A stretch of DNA of 64,000 nucleotides. Origin: Gordonia sp. KTR9. Lineage in GTDB: Bacteria; Actinomycetota; Actinomycetes; Mycobacteriales; Mycobacteriaceae. Position numbers and translations under genes: made by a program. Positions 20,789-29,222 of this stretch are shown piece after piece. The DNA is taken from the NCBI RefSeq assembly GCF_000143885.2, contig NC_018581.1, positions 1 to 64,000 of the forward strand. The letters are read 5' to 3'. The number at the start of each line of letters is the position of its first letter. Position 1 is the stretch's first letter. The notes beneath the pieces are model-generated. The model was not told where the DNA came from and did no database searches. It saw only the letters and a program-made list of their open reading frames with translations.

Positions 20789-22270
20789 GTGACCACACTC
20801 GACCCGGCCAGCCGGCGCATCGGCCTCATCCTCGTCGTCCCGACCCTCATGGTGATGCTCGACGTGACGGTGGTGACCGTCGCGCTCCCACAACTGACCA
20901 CCGAGTTCGACGCACCGCTGTCGAGCGTGCAGTGGGTGACCACCGCGTACGCACTGGCTCTCGTCGCGGTCATGCCGCTGTCCGCCTACGCCAGCAACCG
21001 ATTCGGCGGCCGGCGGGTCTATTGCGCGGCGCTCATGGTCTTCGTTCTCGGATCACTTCTCACCGCGCTGTCCTGGAACATCGGCAGTCTCATCGTCTTT
21101 CGGGCCCTTCAGGGCCTCGGCGGCGGAATGCTGCAACCCGTGGGCATGGCCATCGCGCTGCAGGCGGTACCGGAAGCACTGCGAGGACGGATGATGGCCA
21201 TCCTGGGACTGCCCACGCTCGTGGGCCCCGTGCTCGGTCCGGTTTTGGGCGGTGTTCTCGTCGACCACGGCAGCTGGCGCGTCATCTTCGCGGTCAACGT
21301 TCCCCTCGGTCTGATCGCGGCGGCACTGGCGTGGCGGTTCTTCCCCCGGACCGCTTCTCGCCGCATGCCGCGTATCGACCTGCGAGCGGTGGCCGCACTG
21401 TCACCGGGCGGTGCGTTCCTGGTCCTCGGCCTGTCCCGCGCCGGGGACACCGGCTCGCTGCTGGAGGCGTCGATTCTGGTCCCGGTGGGCGTCGGCCTGA
21501 TGTTGTTGGGCTACTTCGTCCGACGGTCGCTGCGCAGCCGAACACCCGTCCTGGATCTGCGACTGCTGGCACATGCGCGCCTGCGCGGTGGCGTGGTGGT
21601 GATGATCTTCTTCGCCGGGGCGTACTTCGGCTCGATGACGATCCTGCCCATCTATGTCCAGTCGGTCCGGTCCGATTCGGCCACCACCGCCGGCATGCTG
21701 TTCGTCCTTCCCGCGCTGCTGAGCGGCATCACTCTTCAGATCGCCACGCGGGTGGCCGATTCAGTGGACCCGCGCCGGGTCGCGATCTGCGGGATCGTGA
21801 TGTCCACGGCGGCGATGACGTCGATGGCCGCGGTGCTCGACGACGCGACCCCGTACCCTGTCATCGTCGCGATCCTCGCTCTCATGGGGATCGGGGTCGG
21901 CGCGACGATGCTGCCCACGATGACCGCCGCCACCCGCGACCTCGAAGGTGCGGACACCCCCGGGGGCACGACCATCCTGACGACCTCGAACCAGTTCGCC
22001 GTCGCGCTGGCGTCGGCCGCGGTCACGGCCACGATTGCGGCGCTGATGAATTCGCGCAGTGCGGTCGTCGAGGGCCGGGGAGTGGCGGGTGCGATGTCGC
22101 TGAGCTCGGCCGAACGCGTCGAGGCCATGCCCGAACTCGCGTCCGCGGTCGCCGACACGTACTACCTCACCGCCGGGCTCCTCGGGTGTGCCCTCCTCGC
22201 GGCGGTGTTCGTCATGCCCGCGCGGCGTGCCCTTCGAGACGCTCGCAAGCTCGCCCGAACGGCCCCCTGA
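20789..22270 (+). CDS. MFS drug-efflux transporter (DHA2 / EmrB-QacA type)
   Basis: A 493-residue proton-driven exporter with 14 predicted membrane helices. Family signatures are LDVTVVTVALPQL in helix 1 and the motif C region LPTLVGPVLGPVLGG in helix 5. GTG 20789 gives a complete first helix; there is no clear Shine-Dalgarno. The MerR-type palindrome upstream suggests drug- or stress-induced expression. The last residues (ALRDARKLARTAP) and the stop are encoded by repeat copy B, so the natural C-terminus has been replaced or extended by the element. Confidence 0.92.
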   Translation: MTTLDPASRRIGLILVVPTLMVMLDVTVVTVALPQLTTEFDAPLSSVQWVTTAYALALVAVMPLSAYASNRFGGRRVYCAALMVFVLGSLLTALSWNIGSLIVFRALQGLGGGMLQPVGMAIALQAVPEALRGRMMAILGLPTLVGPVLGPVLGGVLVDHGSWRVIFAVNVPLGLIAAALAWRFFPRTASRRMPRIDLRAVAALSPGGAFLVLGLSRAGDTGSLLEASILVPVGVGLMLLGYFVRRSLRSRTPVLDLRLLAHARLRGGVVVMIFFAGAYFGSMTILPIYVQSVRSDSATTAGMLFVLPALLSGITLQIATRVADSVDPRRVAICGIVMSTAAMTSMAAVLDDATPYPVIVAILALMGIGVGATMLPTMTAATRDLEGADTPGGTTILTTSNQFAVALASAAVTATIAALMNSRSAVVEGRGVAGAMSLSSAERVEAMPELASAVADTYYLTAGLLGCALLAAVFVMPARRALRDARKLARTAP

Positions 22271-22304
22271 GGTGCGAGGAGCGATAGCGAGGAGCCTCGA
22301 AGGG
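22230..22304. repeat. 3'-end hairpin repeat, copy B (partial)
   Basis: CCCTTCGAG (22230-22238) pairs with CTCGAAGGG (22296-22304). The internal CCCTGAGGTGCGAGGAGCG block matches the other copies. It overlaps the end of the MFS gene, whose TGA lies in the element. Confidence 0.85.
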
Positions 22305-22450
22305 AGCTGGATGAGACGTTCGCACAGAAATCAGTCCCGCTGACGCAGGAGCGCTGTCTGAATAAGGTTGCGCTGGTTGCAAATAGCGCGAGTGGCGAGA
22401 TAGCGCTCTGTGTTCTGCCGTCCTCACCCACGGGAGCGACTACGCCGACG

Positions 22451-23560
22451 TCAGGCGATGAACAAGATCCACCCGTAGACCAGCAACCCGAAGACGAAGA
22501 CGCCGAGGTAGGCCCAGCCGACCCAGATCGCGGCCGTGGCGAAGGGCAGACCGAGCTCGCGCCGTTGCCGGATCTGCGTGCGCGCCCGGTATCCGAGGAC
22601 GAGCCCCACGATGAAGGTGATCCCGAGGATGGACAACGCCAAGGCCCACAACGCCATCCGATTGACACGCGGACCGGCACCGGACTGGGGAGCCACGCTG
22701 TCCTCCGAACTTCTGGTGGGATCGACTGCTGAATAGGCCTGGGTGGCGGGGGAGACCGGCCCCGGACCGTCGGTGTCGGGACGGTCGGCGACACGAGGTG
22801 TGCTCGCCGCGCCGGGACTGTTCACGACGCGGGTGTCCGACGCCGGATCATCGGACTGACCGACGAGCACGCCCGCGCCGACCACCTTCGCCGTGCGGTT
22901 GTCGCGGTCCGAATCCGAAGTGGGAGAGTCGGGTCGCCCACCCGGCGCGGCGCCGGGACGGGGGCCGGCGACCGGAGGACGCCCACCCTCCGGGGGGCGA
23001 TTGTTCTGGGGCGGAACACCTTTGCCGAGCGGTGGCCCACCGGGACCCGGACGCTGACCGGGTGGGGGTCGATGCCCCGGAGGACCGGGAGGCGACATCG
23101 GCGGGCGTTGACCCGGCGCGGTGGTGTTTCCGCCCGCTCGCGGGGCGGGCACGGGACCATTCGGCCCCGGTCGCTGCGCTCCCGGCGCGGTGGTGTTGCC
23201 ACCCGCTCGCTGCGCTCCCGAGGGCGGGCGCGGTCCAGGCGGACCCGCCGTCGGCCCGGACGTGTCGCCGCGCGGTGGGGCCGGTCGTTGGCCAGGAGGC
23301 GGACCGGGTCTGGCCGCAGGCCTGCCGCCCGGAGGGGGAGTGAATCCCCCGCGCGGTGCTTGCCGGCCGGCGTCGGGACGCTCGGGGGTGTCTGCTGACC
23401 GCGACGGCGCGCTGACCGGCCTCGCGGGAGCCCGTTCCCATGGCGCCGGACTGCTCGTCGGCGCAGAGCTCTCGGGCGTCGACCAGGACTCGTGGGTCCG
23501 GTCGTCAGCGCCGCCGGACCCCGGCGGCGGGTTCGGGGAGCGCTCGTCGTCTGAGGTCAC
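22451..23560 (-). CDS. DUF4190 membrane protein with long proline-rich N-terminus
   Basis: The 369-residue protein has about 290 disordered residues rich in Pro, Gly and Arg, including repeated [10 protein letters not shown] and PPGQRP segments. It ends in a DUF4190 module ([20 protein letters not shown] ... [17 protein letters not shown]) with two membrane helices. Its function is unknown. It is next to cwsA and ppiA, so a cell-envelope role is plausible. GTG 23560 has a TAATTT -10 six bases upstream and no Shine-Dalgarno, suggesting leaderless mRNA. Confidence 0.82.
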   Translation of the reverse strand: MTSDDERSPNPPPGSGGADDRTHESWSTPESSAPTSSPAPWERAPARPVSAPSRSADTPERPDAGRQAPRGGFTPPPGGRPAARPGPPPGQRPAPPRGDTSGPTAGPPGPRPPSGAQRAGGNTTAPGAQRPGPNGPVPAPRAGGNTTAPGQRPPMSPPGPPGHRPPPGQRPGPGGPPLGKGVPPQNNRPPEGGRPPVAGPRPGAAPGGRPDSPTSDSDRDNRTAKVVGAGVLVGQSDDPASDTRVVNSPGAASTPRVADRPDTDGPGPVSPATQAYSAVDPTRSSEDSVAPQSGAGPRVNRMALWALALSILGITFIVGLVLGYRARTQIRQRRELGLPFATAAIWVGWAYLGVFVFGLLVYGWILFIA

Positions 23561-23616
23561 GAGTCCAAATTACCCGTGCGCGACGTGCGGCCCGGTGCCG
23601 AGGCCGACGCGGCGGG

Positions 23617-23796
23617 TCACGAAGCCTGCGTCTCGGTGCTCTCGGCGAGCGCCTCGCGAACCTCCTCGATCCGCGGGACGGTCGGAGACACCGGGGCCAC
23701 CACGCGTCGTGCGCGACGCAGAGAGCCGACGACGATGACGGCGGTGACGGACGCGGCGACCACACCGAGCGCGGCGAAAAGGTAATTCTTGGACAT
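23617..23796 (-). CDS. cwsA: Short membrane protein, CwsA-like
   Basis: A 59-residue protein with one membrane helix (about 5-24, [20 protein letters not shown]) and a basic SLRRARRV stop-transfer stretch. In Mycobacterium the gene at this place, immediately before ppiA on the opposite strand, is cwsA, a partner of Wag31/CrgA in polar growth. The similarity is limited to the C-terminal membrane helix and the following Pro-rich tail, and this protein is much shorter than mycobacterial CwsA. The assignment rests mainly on synteny. Confidence 0.55.
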   Translation of the reverse strand: MSKNYLFAALGVVAASVTAVIVVGSLRRARRVVAPVSPTVPRIEEVREALAESTETQAS

Positions 23797-23907
23797 GGGC
23801 TCAAGACTGCCAGTCGGTGCCCGCCGCTGCCACCCCGCCCGTCGCATATCCGCACCTCGGGACCATCACCGGGTCATCGATGCAGAGGCAAGTGGTTGGA
23901 TGGAGAC

Positions 23908-24429
23908 ATGACTACACAGAAAACCTCCGCAGTCATCCACACCAATCGCGGCGACATCAAGGTCGACCTGTTCCCGAACCACGCGCCGAAGACGGTCGAG
24001 AACTTCGTCGGCCTGGCCGACGGCAGCAAGGAGTACAGCAAGCCCAACGCATCCGGCGGCAACTCCGGCCCGTTCTTCGACGGCTCTGTCTTCCACCGCG
24101 TCATCTCCGGGTTCATGATCCAGGGCGGCGACCCGACCGGAACCGGCATGGGCGGCCCCGGTTACCAGTTCGGTGACGAGTTCCACCCCGAACTGCAGTT
24201 CGACCGTCCGTACCTGCTCGCGATGGCCAATGCCGGACCGGGCACCAACGGCTCGCAGTTCTTCATCACCGTCGGCCCGACCCCGCACCTCAACCGTCGC
24301 CACACCATCTTCGGTGAGGTCACCGATCCGGCGTCGCAGCAGGTCGTCGACGCGATCGCCACCACCTCGACCGACCGCAGCGACCGTCCGCTCGACGAGG
24401 TCGTCATCGAGAAGATCGAGGTCAACTGA
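23908..24429 (+). CDS. ppiA: Cyclophilin-type peptidyl-prolyl cis-trans isomerase
   Basis: A 173-residue cytosolic cyclophilin that speeds proline isomerisation in protein folding. Family motifs are [39 protein letters not shown] (active-site Arg, Phe, Met, Gln), [16 protein letters not shown] and a [11 protein letters not shown] segment. ATG 23908 has GGAG upstream. It sits at the M. tuberculosis ppiA (Rv0009) position. A GC hairpin follows at 24439-24468. Confidence 0.96.
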   Translation: MTTQKTSAVIHTNRGDIKVDLFPNHAPKTVENFVGLADGSKEYSKPNASGGNSGPFFDGSVFHRVISGFMIQGGDPTGTGMGGPGYQFGDEFHPELQFDRPYLLAMANAGPGTNGSQFFITVGPTPHLNRRHTIFGEVTDPASQQVVDAIATTSTDRSDRPLDEVVIEKIEVN

Positions 24430-24438
24430 CCTCTCCGG

Positions 24439-24468
24439 AGCACACCGCCCCGCAGCGGGCGGTGTGCT
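24439..24468 (+). promoter_or_regulatory. 12-bp hairpin spanning the rhomboid start
   Basis: AGCACACCGCCC (24439-24450) and GGGCGGTGTGCT (24457-24468) pair perfectly with a 6-base loop. It lies 10 bases after the ppiA stop and buries the GTG at 24462. It may terminate ppiA mRNA or limit translation of the rhomboid gene. Confidence 0.6.
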
Positions 24469-25352
24469 ACCGGCATCCCGACCGTCCCACCGGCCTGTCG
24501 TGCAGCCGGTGCGGACGTCCGGCATGTCCTGAGTGCCTGCGCCCGGCGTCGGTCGGCCAGCACTGCCTGGACTGCCTACGCGACGACGGAGTGCAGCGGT
24601 CGCCGTCACTCGGCGGACCGGGACGCGGCGTCCGCAGGATGGCGCCCACCCGCGCGGCGGCGACGCAGCCGTACGCCACCTATGCGCTCATCGCCGTGAA
24701 CCTGCTCGTCTTCGCGCTGTGTGTTCTCCAGTCCGGGGTCGGCGATCCCGGCGGCGCGTCGATCTTCAGCGCCGGCGACCTCCTCAAGAGCGACGTCGCC
24801 TCGGGTGAGTACTGGCGGCTCCTCACCGCGGGCTTCCTGCATTTCAGCGTCATGCACGTGGCCGTCAACATGCTCTCGCTGTACATCCTCGGACGTGACC
24901 TCGAACTCGCACTCGGTATCGGGCGCTATCTGGCCGTCTACGGCATCGCGCTCCTCGGCGGCAGTGCCGCGGTCATGCTCTTCGAGGACGACCGAGCCCT
25001 CACCGCCGGAGCCTCCGGGGCGATCTACGGACTCATGGGCGCGATGCTCGTGATCGTCCTCAAGGCCCGTGTGTCCCCGGTCCCGGTTCTGCTCATCATC
25101 GGGTTCAACGTGGTGCTGTCGTTCTCGCTCCCCGGGATCTCGGTCCTGGGGCATCTCGGCGGCCTGTTCTTCGGAGCGGCCGCCACCGCGGCCATCGTCT
25201 ATCTCCCCGACGCGGTGCTGCCCGCGGGTCGCAGAAATCCCCGGGCCGCGAGCCGCCTCGGCTGGATCGCGCTCGCCGCGCTGGCCGTCATCGCGCTCGG
25301 GCTGGGCATCGGCGCGGGCCTCGCCTACGACGGGCTGACCTACATCCGCTGA
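24462..25352 (+). CDS. Rhomboid intramembrane serine protease with N-terminal zinc finger
   Basis: A 296-residue membrane protease. Residues 2-37 form a B-box-like zinc finger (CYRHPDRPTGLSCSRCGRPA then CPECLRP, HCLDC). The rhomboid domain has six or more membrane helices with the catalytic Ser in GASGAIYGLMGA and the His in VLGHLGGLFFG. It cleaves single-span proteins within the membrane; substrates are unknown. Only GTG 24462 is a standard start, and it lies in a hairpin. The frame remains open back to a CTG at 24426 overlapping the ppiA stop, which would add [12 protein letters not shown]. Confidence 0.9.
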   Translation: MCYRHPDRPTGLSCSRCGRPACPECLRPASVGQHCLDCLRDDGVQRSPSLGGPGRGVRRMAPTRAAATQPYATYALIAVNLLVFALCVLQSGVGDPGGASIFSAGDLLKSDVASGEYWRLLTAGFLHFSVMHVAVNMLSLYILGRDLELALGIGRYLAVYGIALLGGSAAVMLFEDDRALTAGASGAIYGLMGAMLVIVLKARVSPVPVLLIIGFNVVLSFSLPGISVLGHLGGLFFGAAATAAIVYLPDAVLPAGRRNPRAASRLGWIALAALAVIALGLGIGAGLAYDGLTYIR

Positions 25353-25431
25353 CGCCCGGCTTGCAGGAGTCGAGCGAGCCATTTCAGGGAGCGGCAGTGC
25401 TTCGGTCCGCTCTGCTCAGCGAGCGAGGCGC
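25353..25431. other. Convergent gap between rhomboid and PH-domain genes
   Basis: This short gap holds a fragment resembling the right arm of the hairpin repeats (TTTCAGGGAGCGGCAG, about 25381-25396). No gene is seen. Confidence 0.3.
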
Positions 25432-25932
25432 CTACCCCTCGTCGACGACGAACCCCGCCTCGCGCAGTGCGTCGACGACGGTTGGCAGGTCGGTCCCCAG
25501 GTCCCAGCGGCTGAGCACGACCAGGCGGGTGTCGTCGCGAGGACCCGCGTCGTGAGCGTCCGGCGGCGAAGCGACTGCCTCGTCGTCGAGCACGTCGATC
25601 TCCAGCTGCCCGACGCGGCGTCCGACGCGGCGGATCGACAGCACGCGGATCCGCTCGATGCGTTCCCGCGGGTAGGCCCGTGGCCCGCGAAGGGTTCGGA
25701 TGACCAGCACGGGCGACGGTCCGGACGAGATGGCCAGACGGGGACGCACCAGCAGGGTGTAGGCGCCGAGGGCGAGAAGAAGGATCCCGGCGACACCCAT
25801 CAGGACCGATCCGGCCGGGTCGCCGGCGACGACCACGGCCGCCACGACCAGGATGACGCCACCGACGCAGCCCGCGACGCCGGCGCCGACGGGCGTCGCC
25901 CAGGCATGTGTGTAGTCCTCAGAGTTATCCAC
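25432..25932 (-). CDS. PH-domain membrane protein
   Basis: This 166-residue protein is the counterpart of Rv0010c. Two membrane helices (about 13-36 and 40-61) are followed by a PH-like domain with YPRERIERIRVLSIRRVGRR and LEIDVLDDE. The function is unknown; such proteins occur beside crgA in Mycobacteriales. The GTG start at 25932 lies inside a perfect TTATCCACA sequence (25925-25933), so a DnaA-box-like site overlaps its translation start. There is no clear Shine-Dalgarno. Confidence 0.85.
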   Translation of the reverse strand: MDNSEDYTHAWATPVGAGVAGCVGGVILVVAAVVVAGDPAGSVLMGVAGILLLALGAYTLLVRPRLAISSGPSPVLVIRTLRGPRAYPRERIERIRVLSIRRVGRRVGQLEIDVLDDEAVASPPDAHDAGPRDDTRLVVLSRWDLGTDLPTVVDALREAGFVVDEG

Positions 25933-25995
25933 AGGAGTTACTCACAGTGGGGATGACTTACACACATGTGATTTCCACAGTGGGGATAACTTACA
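25925..25995. promoter_or_regulatory. DnaA-box-like cluster and 20-bp direct repeat by crgA
   Basis: TTATCCACA (25925-25933) matches the DnaA consensus. CACAGTGGGGATGACTTACA (25943-25962) is repeated with one change (GATAAC) at 25976-25995. Both copies carry a TGGGGATRA core, a near match to the reverse box TGTGGATAA. ATTTCCACA precedes the second copy. It lies in the divergence-free gap between crgA and the PH-domain gene, about 24 kb from oriC. Confidence 0.6.
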
Positions 25996-26047
25996 AGCGT
26001 GTGTTTCAGCAGCTCAGCGCATTCGACACGCGAACGACCGACGGCGC

Positions 26048-26338
26048 TTACCGCCAACGCATCGTCATCAACAGGCCCGCCACCATCAGCGAGAAGCCGA
26101 TCAGGAAGTTCCACGAGTTGAGCTCGGCCATCCAGTGCAGGACCTGTCCCTCGCCGCCGTACGCGGTGGGGGTGGCGGCCAGGTAGTAGACGACGAGCCA
26201 GGCGAGGCCGAGCACCATCAGGCCGAGCATGACGCCCACGTAAATGGTGCTCGAAGGGCCTGCCTTGACCTTGACCGGCGTCCGGCTGGCCGGGTTGATC
26301 GTGTAATCGGTCTTCTTCCGGACTTTTGACTTCGGCAT
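26048..26338 (-). CDS. crgA: Cell-division protein CrgA
   Basis: A 96-residue septum protein that interacts with FtsZ, FtsI and FtsQ partners and with CwsA. It starts [20 protein letters not shown], the family signature. Two membrane helices follow, [20 protein letters not shown] and [20 protein letters not shown] 26338 has AGAGGAAG upstream. The place between the PH-domain gene and trpG matches M. tuberculosis Rv0011c. Confidence 0.95.
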   Translation of the reverse strand: MPKSKVRKKTDYTINPASRTPVKVKAGPSSTIYVGVMLGLMVLGLAWLVVYYLAATPTAYGGEGQVLHWMAELNSWNFLIGFSLMVAGLLMTMRWR

Positions 26339-26475
26339 GACTTCCTCTGTTGTGCGGCACCGCCGGAGCGGTCGTACGCGAGCGGGAGGCGACAACACAC
26401 GTCCCCGCCAGTGGCAAACACTCGAGATCTACGGTATCTCACCAGGTCGCCGACGCCGACCACCCGCTTCGGCGG

Positions 26476-26490
26476 TAGCCTTTTTGCGTG
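26476..26490 (+). promoter_or_regulatory. Leaderless promoter of trpG/pabA
   Basis: A -10 TAGCCT (26476-26481) sits exactly 6 bases before GTG 26488, and no Shine-Dalgarno exists. Transcription would begin at the start codon. Confidence 0.5.
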
Positions 26491-27147
26491 AGTCGCATCC
26501 TGGTAGTCGACAACTACGACAGCTTCGTCTACAACCTGGTCCAGTACCTGGGCCAGCTCGGTGTCGAGGCCGTCGTGTGGCGCAACGACGACCCGCAACT
26601 CTCCCCGGCCGATCCCGACCGTCTGCGCGAGGCCGTCGCCGGATTTGACGGGGTGCTCCTCAGTCCCGGCCCCGGCACCCCGCAGCGGGCCGGCGCGACG
26701 ATGCCGATGGTCCGCGTCGCCGCTGACGAACAACTGCCGCTACTGGGAGTGTGCCTGGGCCACCAGGCCATCGGCGCGGCCTTCGGTGGCACGGTCGACC
26801 GCGCACCCGAACTCCTGCACGGCAAGACCTCGCTGGTGTTCCACGACGACGCCGGTGTTCTCGAAGGACTTCCCGATCCGTTCACCGCCACCCGCTACCA
26901 CTCGCTGACGGTGCTGCCCCAGACGATCCCCGACGAACTGGTCGTCACCGGACGCACCGAGTCGGGCATCGTGATGGCGATGGCGCACCGCGAACTCCCG
27001 ATCCACGGCGTGCAGTTCCACCCGGAGAGCGTTCTGACCCAGGGCGGGCACCGGATGCTCGCCAACTGGCTCAAGACCTGCGGGATCGAGATCGACGAGG
27101 CCCGGGTGGCCGCCCTCGAAGCGGAGATGGCCACCGCGATCGGCTGA
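26488..27147 (+). CDS. trpG: Glutamine amidotransferase component (anthranilate / aminodeoxychorismate synthase II)
   Basis: The 219-residue class I amidotransferase supplies ammonia from glutamine to a chorismate-using partner, for tryptophan or folate. It starts MSRILVVDNYDSFVYNLVQY. The oxyanion motif is LLSPGPGTP, the nucleophile Cys is in LLGVCLGHQAIG and the His/Glu pair is in IHGVQFHPESVLTQ. The synthase I partner is not in the window. This is the Rv0013 position, where the mycobacterial gene is called trpG or pabA; which pathway it serves cannot be read. Confidence 0.94.
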   Translation: MSRILVVDNYDSFVYNLVQYLGQLGVEAVVWRNDDPQLSPADPDRLREAVAGFDGVLLSPGPGTPQRAGATMPMVRVAADEQLPLLGVCLGHQAIGAAFGGTVDRAPELLHGKTSLVFHDDAGVLEGLPDPFTATRYHSLTVLPQTIPDELVVTGRTESGIVMAMAHRELPIHGVQFHPESVLTQGGHRMLANWLKTCGIEIDEARVAALEAEMATAIG

Positions 27148-27193
27148 CCCGCGCCGCGACCGGGTGTCGGTCCGCGACCGGAGGCGGGTTCGC

Positions 27194-29140
27194 TCAGTTG
27201 GGCAGCAGGCTCGCCTGGCCGACGACAATCGTGATCGAACCACTCTTGCGGGCCTGCGAACCCGGATTCGGTTCCTGTCCGACGACCCGACCGTCGTCGG
27301 GACTGCCGAGCGGCACGTTCCGGGTCTGTCGCGTCAGGGTCGACCGTTCCCAGCCGGCCCGTTCGAGATCGGCCTGGGCCTCGGCAGGAGTCTTGCCCCG
27401 CAGGTTCGGCACGGTGAACAGGTTGCCTCGCGACACGCTGATCTGGACGGTGCTGCCCTGTTCGGCGGTGGACCCCGGACCCGGTGAGGTGCTGATGACC
27501 TCGCCGGCCGGACGGTCGGAATCGGCGGCGACGACCACGACCGTCATGCCGAGCTCTTCCAGCACCGACCGTGCCCGGTCCTCGGACATGCCGACGACGT
27601 CGCGAACCGTGACCTCGCGCGGCCCGTTGCCGACGTTGACCACCACCGCACCGTTGACGGGTACCTCGCTACCGATCGCGGGCGCGGTGGAGACCACCTT
27701 GTCCTTCATCTCGGCCGTCGAATCGACGCGGTCCGTCCTGACGTTGGTGAACCCGAGCACCTTGAGCGAGTCGAGCGCTTCGGCCGGTGACTTGCCGACC
27801 AGGTCCGACGGCAGCCGCACCCGCTCGGGACCCGTCGAGACGTACAGCGCGATCTCGGATCCCTCGGCCGCCATCACCCCCTCGCCCGGCGTCGACCGGG
27901 TGGCGACACCCGCGGCGACGTCGAGGCTCGGTTCCTCGAGCACGCGGACCTCGAAGCCGGCGCGTTCCAGGGAGGCCCGGGCGTCGTCCGAGCTGAGTCC
28001 CGAGACCGCCGGCACCGACACCTCCGGAGCGGACCCCGAACTCCACGGCGACCACAGGAACAGCGTGCCGACCAACAGCACGACGACGGCCACCGCGCCG
28101 GCCATGAGCACCCGGGACCGGCGTCGTGGTGTCCCCGCGTCTTCGTCGTCGCGGCGGTGATTGCCCCCGTTGCCGTTCGTGGCGCGGGCGGGAACGGCCC
28201 GACGCGGACCGGTCGTCTCCGACCGTGTCGGACGGCGCGGCCCGGTGTCGATGAACTCGGTGCGCTCTTCGTCGGTCAGGAGCATCGGCGCCGACGGTTT
28301 CCCGCCTGCGAGGACCCGGATCAGGTCGGCGCGCAGGTCGCCCGCCGACTGATAGCGGTTGTCCTTGTTCTTGCTCATCGCCTTGAGGACGACGGAGTCG
28401 AGTTCGCGCGGGATCTCGGGCCGGACGTGCGACGGCCACGGCGGATCCTCGTGCACGTGCTGATGTGCGACCGCCACCGGTGAGTCACCGGTGAACGGCG
28501 GCTCGCCGGTGAGGAGCTCGAAGAGCACGCATCCCATCGAGTAGATGTCGCTGCGCGGGTCGACCTTGATGCCCCGGGCCTGCTCGGGCGAGAGGTACTG
28601 GGCGGTGCCCATCACCGCGGATGTCTGGGTCATCGTCGACGTCGCGTCACTCATCGCGCGCGCGATGCCGAAGTCCATGACCTTGACGGCGCCGGACTTG
28701 TCGATCATCACGTTCGCCGGCTTCATGTCGCGGTGGACGATCCCGTTCCGATGCGAGAAGTCCATCGCGGCGGCGACGTCGGCCATCCAGGTCATCGCCT
28801 GACGCGGGGAGATGGGACCGTTGGCGCGCAACACATCTCGCAAGGTGTCGCCGTCGACGTACTCCATCACGATGAACGGCAGCGGACCGTCCTCGGTCTC
28901 GGCCTCGCCGGTGTCGAAGACCTGCACGATCGTCGGGTGATTCAGCTTCGCCGCGTTCTGCGCCTCACGGCGGAACCGGAGGTAGAACGACGGGTCACGA
29001 GCGAGGTCGGCACGCAGCACCTTGACCGCGACGTCGCGGTGGAGCAACAGGTCGCGCGCGTAGTGCACCTCGGACATGCCACCGAAACCCAGCGTTTCGC
29101 CGAGTTCGTAGCGGTCGGAGAGGTGGTGTGGTGTCGACAT
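27194..29140 (-). CDS. pknB: PASTA-domain Ser/Thr protein kinase PknB
   Basis: A 648-residue membrane kinase controlling peptidoglycan synthesis and growth. The kinase domain (about 11-275) has GFGGMSEVHYARD, VAVKVLRAD, HRDMKPANV, DFG and the activation loop TMTQTSAVMGTAQYLSPEQ. A membrane helix (about 345-365) is followed by four PASTA repeats (from about 375; for example VPAVSGLSSDDARASLERAG), which bind muropeptides. It begins the 3' end of the pknA-pbpA-rodA-pstP-fhaB unit, 82 bases downstream of pknA. Confidence 0.97.
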   Translation of the reverse strand: MSTPHHLSDRYELGETLGFGGMSEVHYARDLLLHRDVAVKVLRADLARDPSFYLRFRREAQNAAKLNHPTIVQVFDTGEAETEDGPLPFIVMEYVDGDTLRDVLRANGPISPRQAMTWMADVAAAMDFSHRNGIVHRDMKPANVMIDKSGAVKVMDFGIARAMSDATSTMTQTSAVMGTAQYLSPEQARGIKVDPRSDIYSMGCVLFELLTGEPPFTGDSPVAVAHQHVHEDPPWPSHVRPEIPRELDSVVLKAMSKNKDNRYQSAGDLRADLIRVLAGGKPSAPMLLTDEERTEFIDTGPRRPTRSETTGPRRAVPARATNGNGGNHRRDDEDAGTPRRRSRVLMAGAVAVVVLLVGTLFLWSPWSSGSAPEVSVPAVSGLSSDDARASLERAGFEVRVLEEPSLDVAAGVATRSTPGEGVMAAEGSEIALYVSTGPERVRLPSDLVGKSPAEALDSLKVLGFTNVRTDRVDSTAEMKDKVVSTAPAIGSEVPVNGAVVVNVGNGPREVTVRDVVGMSEDRARSVLEELGMTVVVVAADSDRPAGEVISTSPGPGSTAEQGSTVQISVSRGNLFTVPNLRGKTPAEAQADLERAGWERSTLTRQTRNVPLGSPDDGRVVGQEPNPGSQARKSGSITIVVGQASLLPN

Positions 29141-29222
29141 CGGCCTCGGTGGTTCGCCCCTCAGGATCTCTGGTCGGAATTATCGGTCACGGGCATTGCG
29201 GGTCCATCAGCACAGCAAACCA

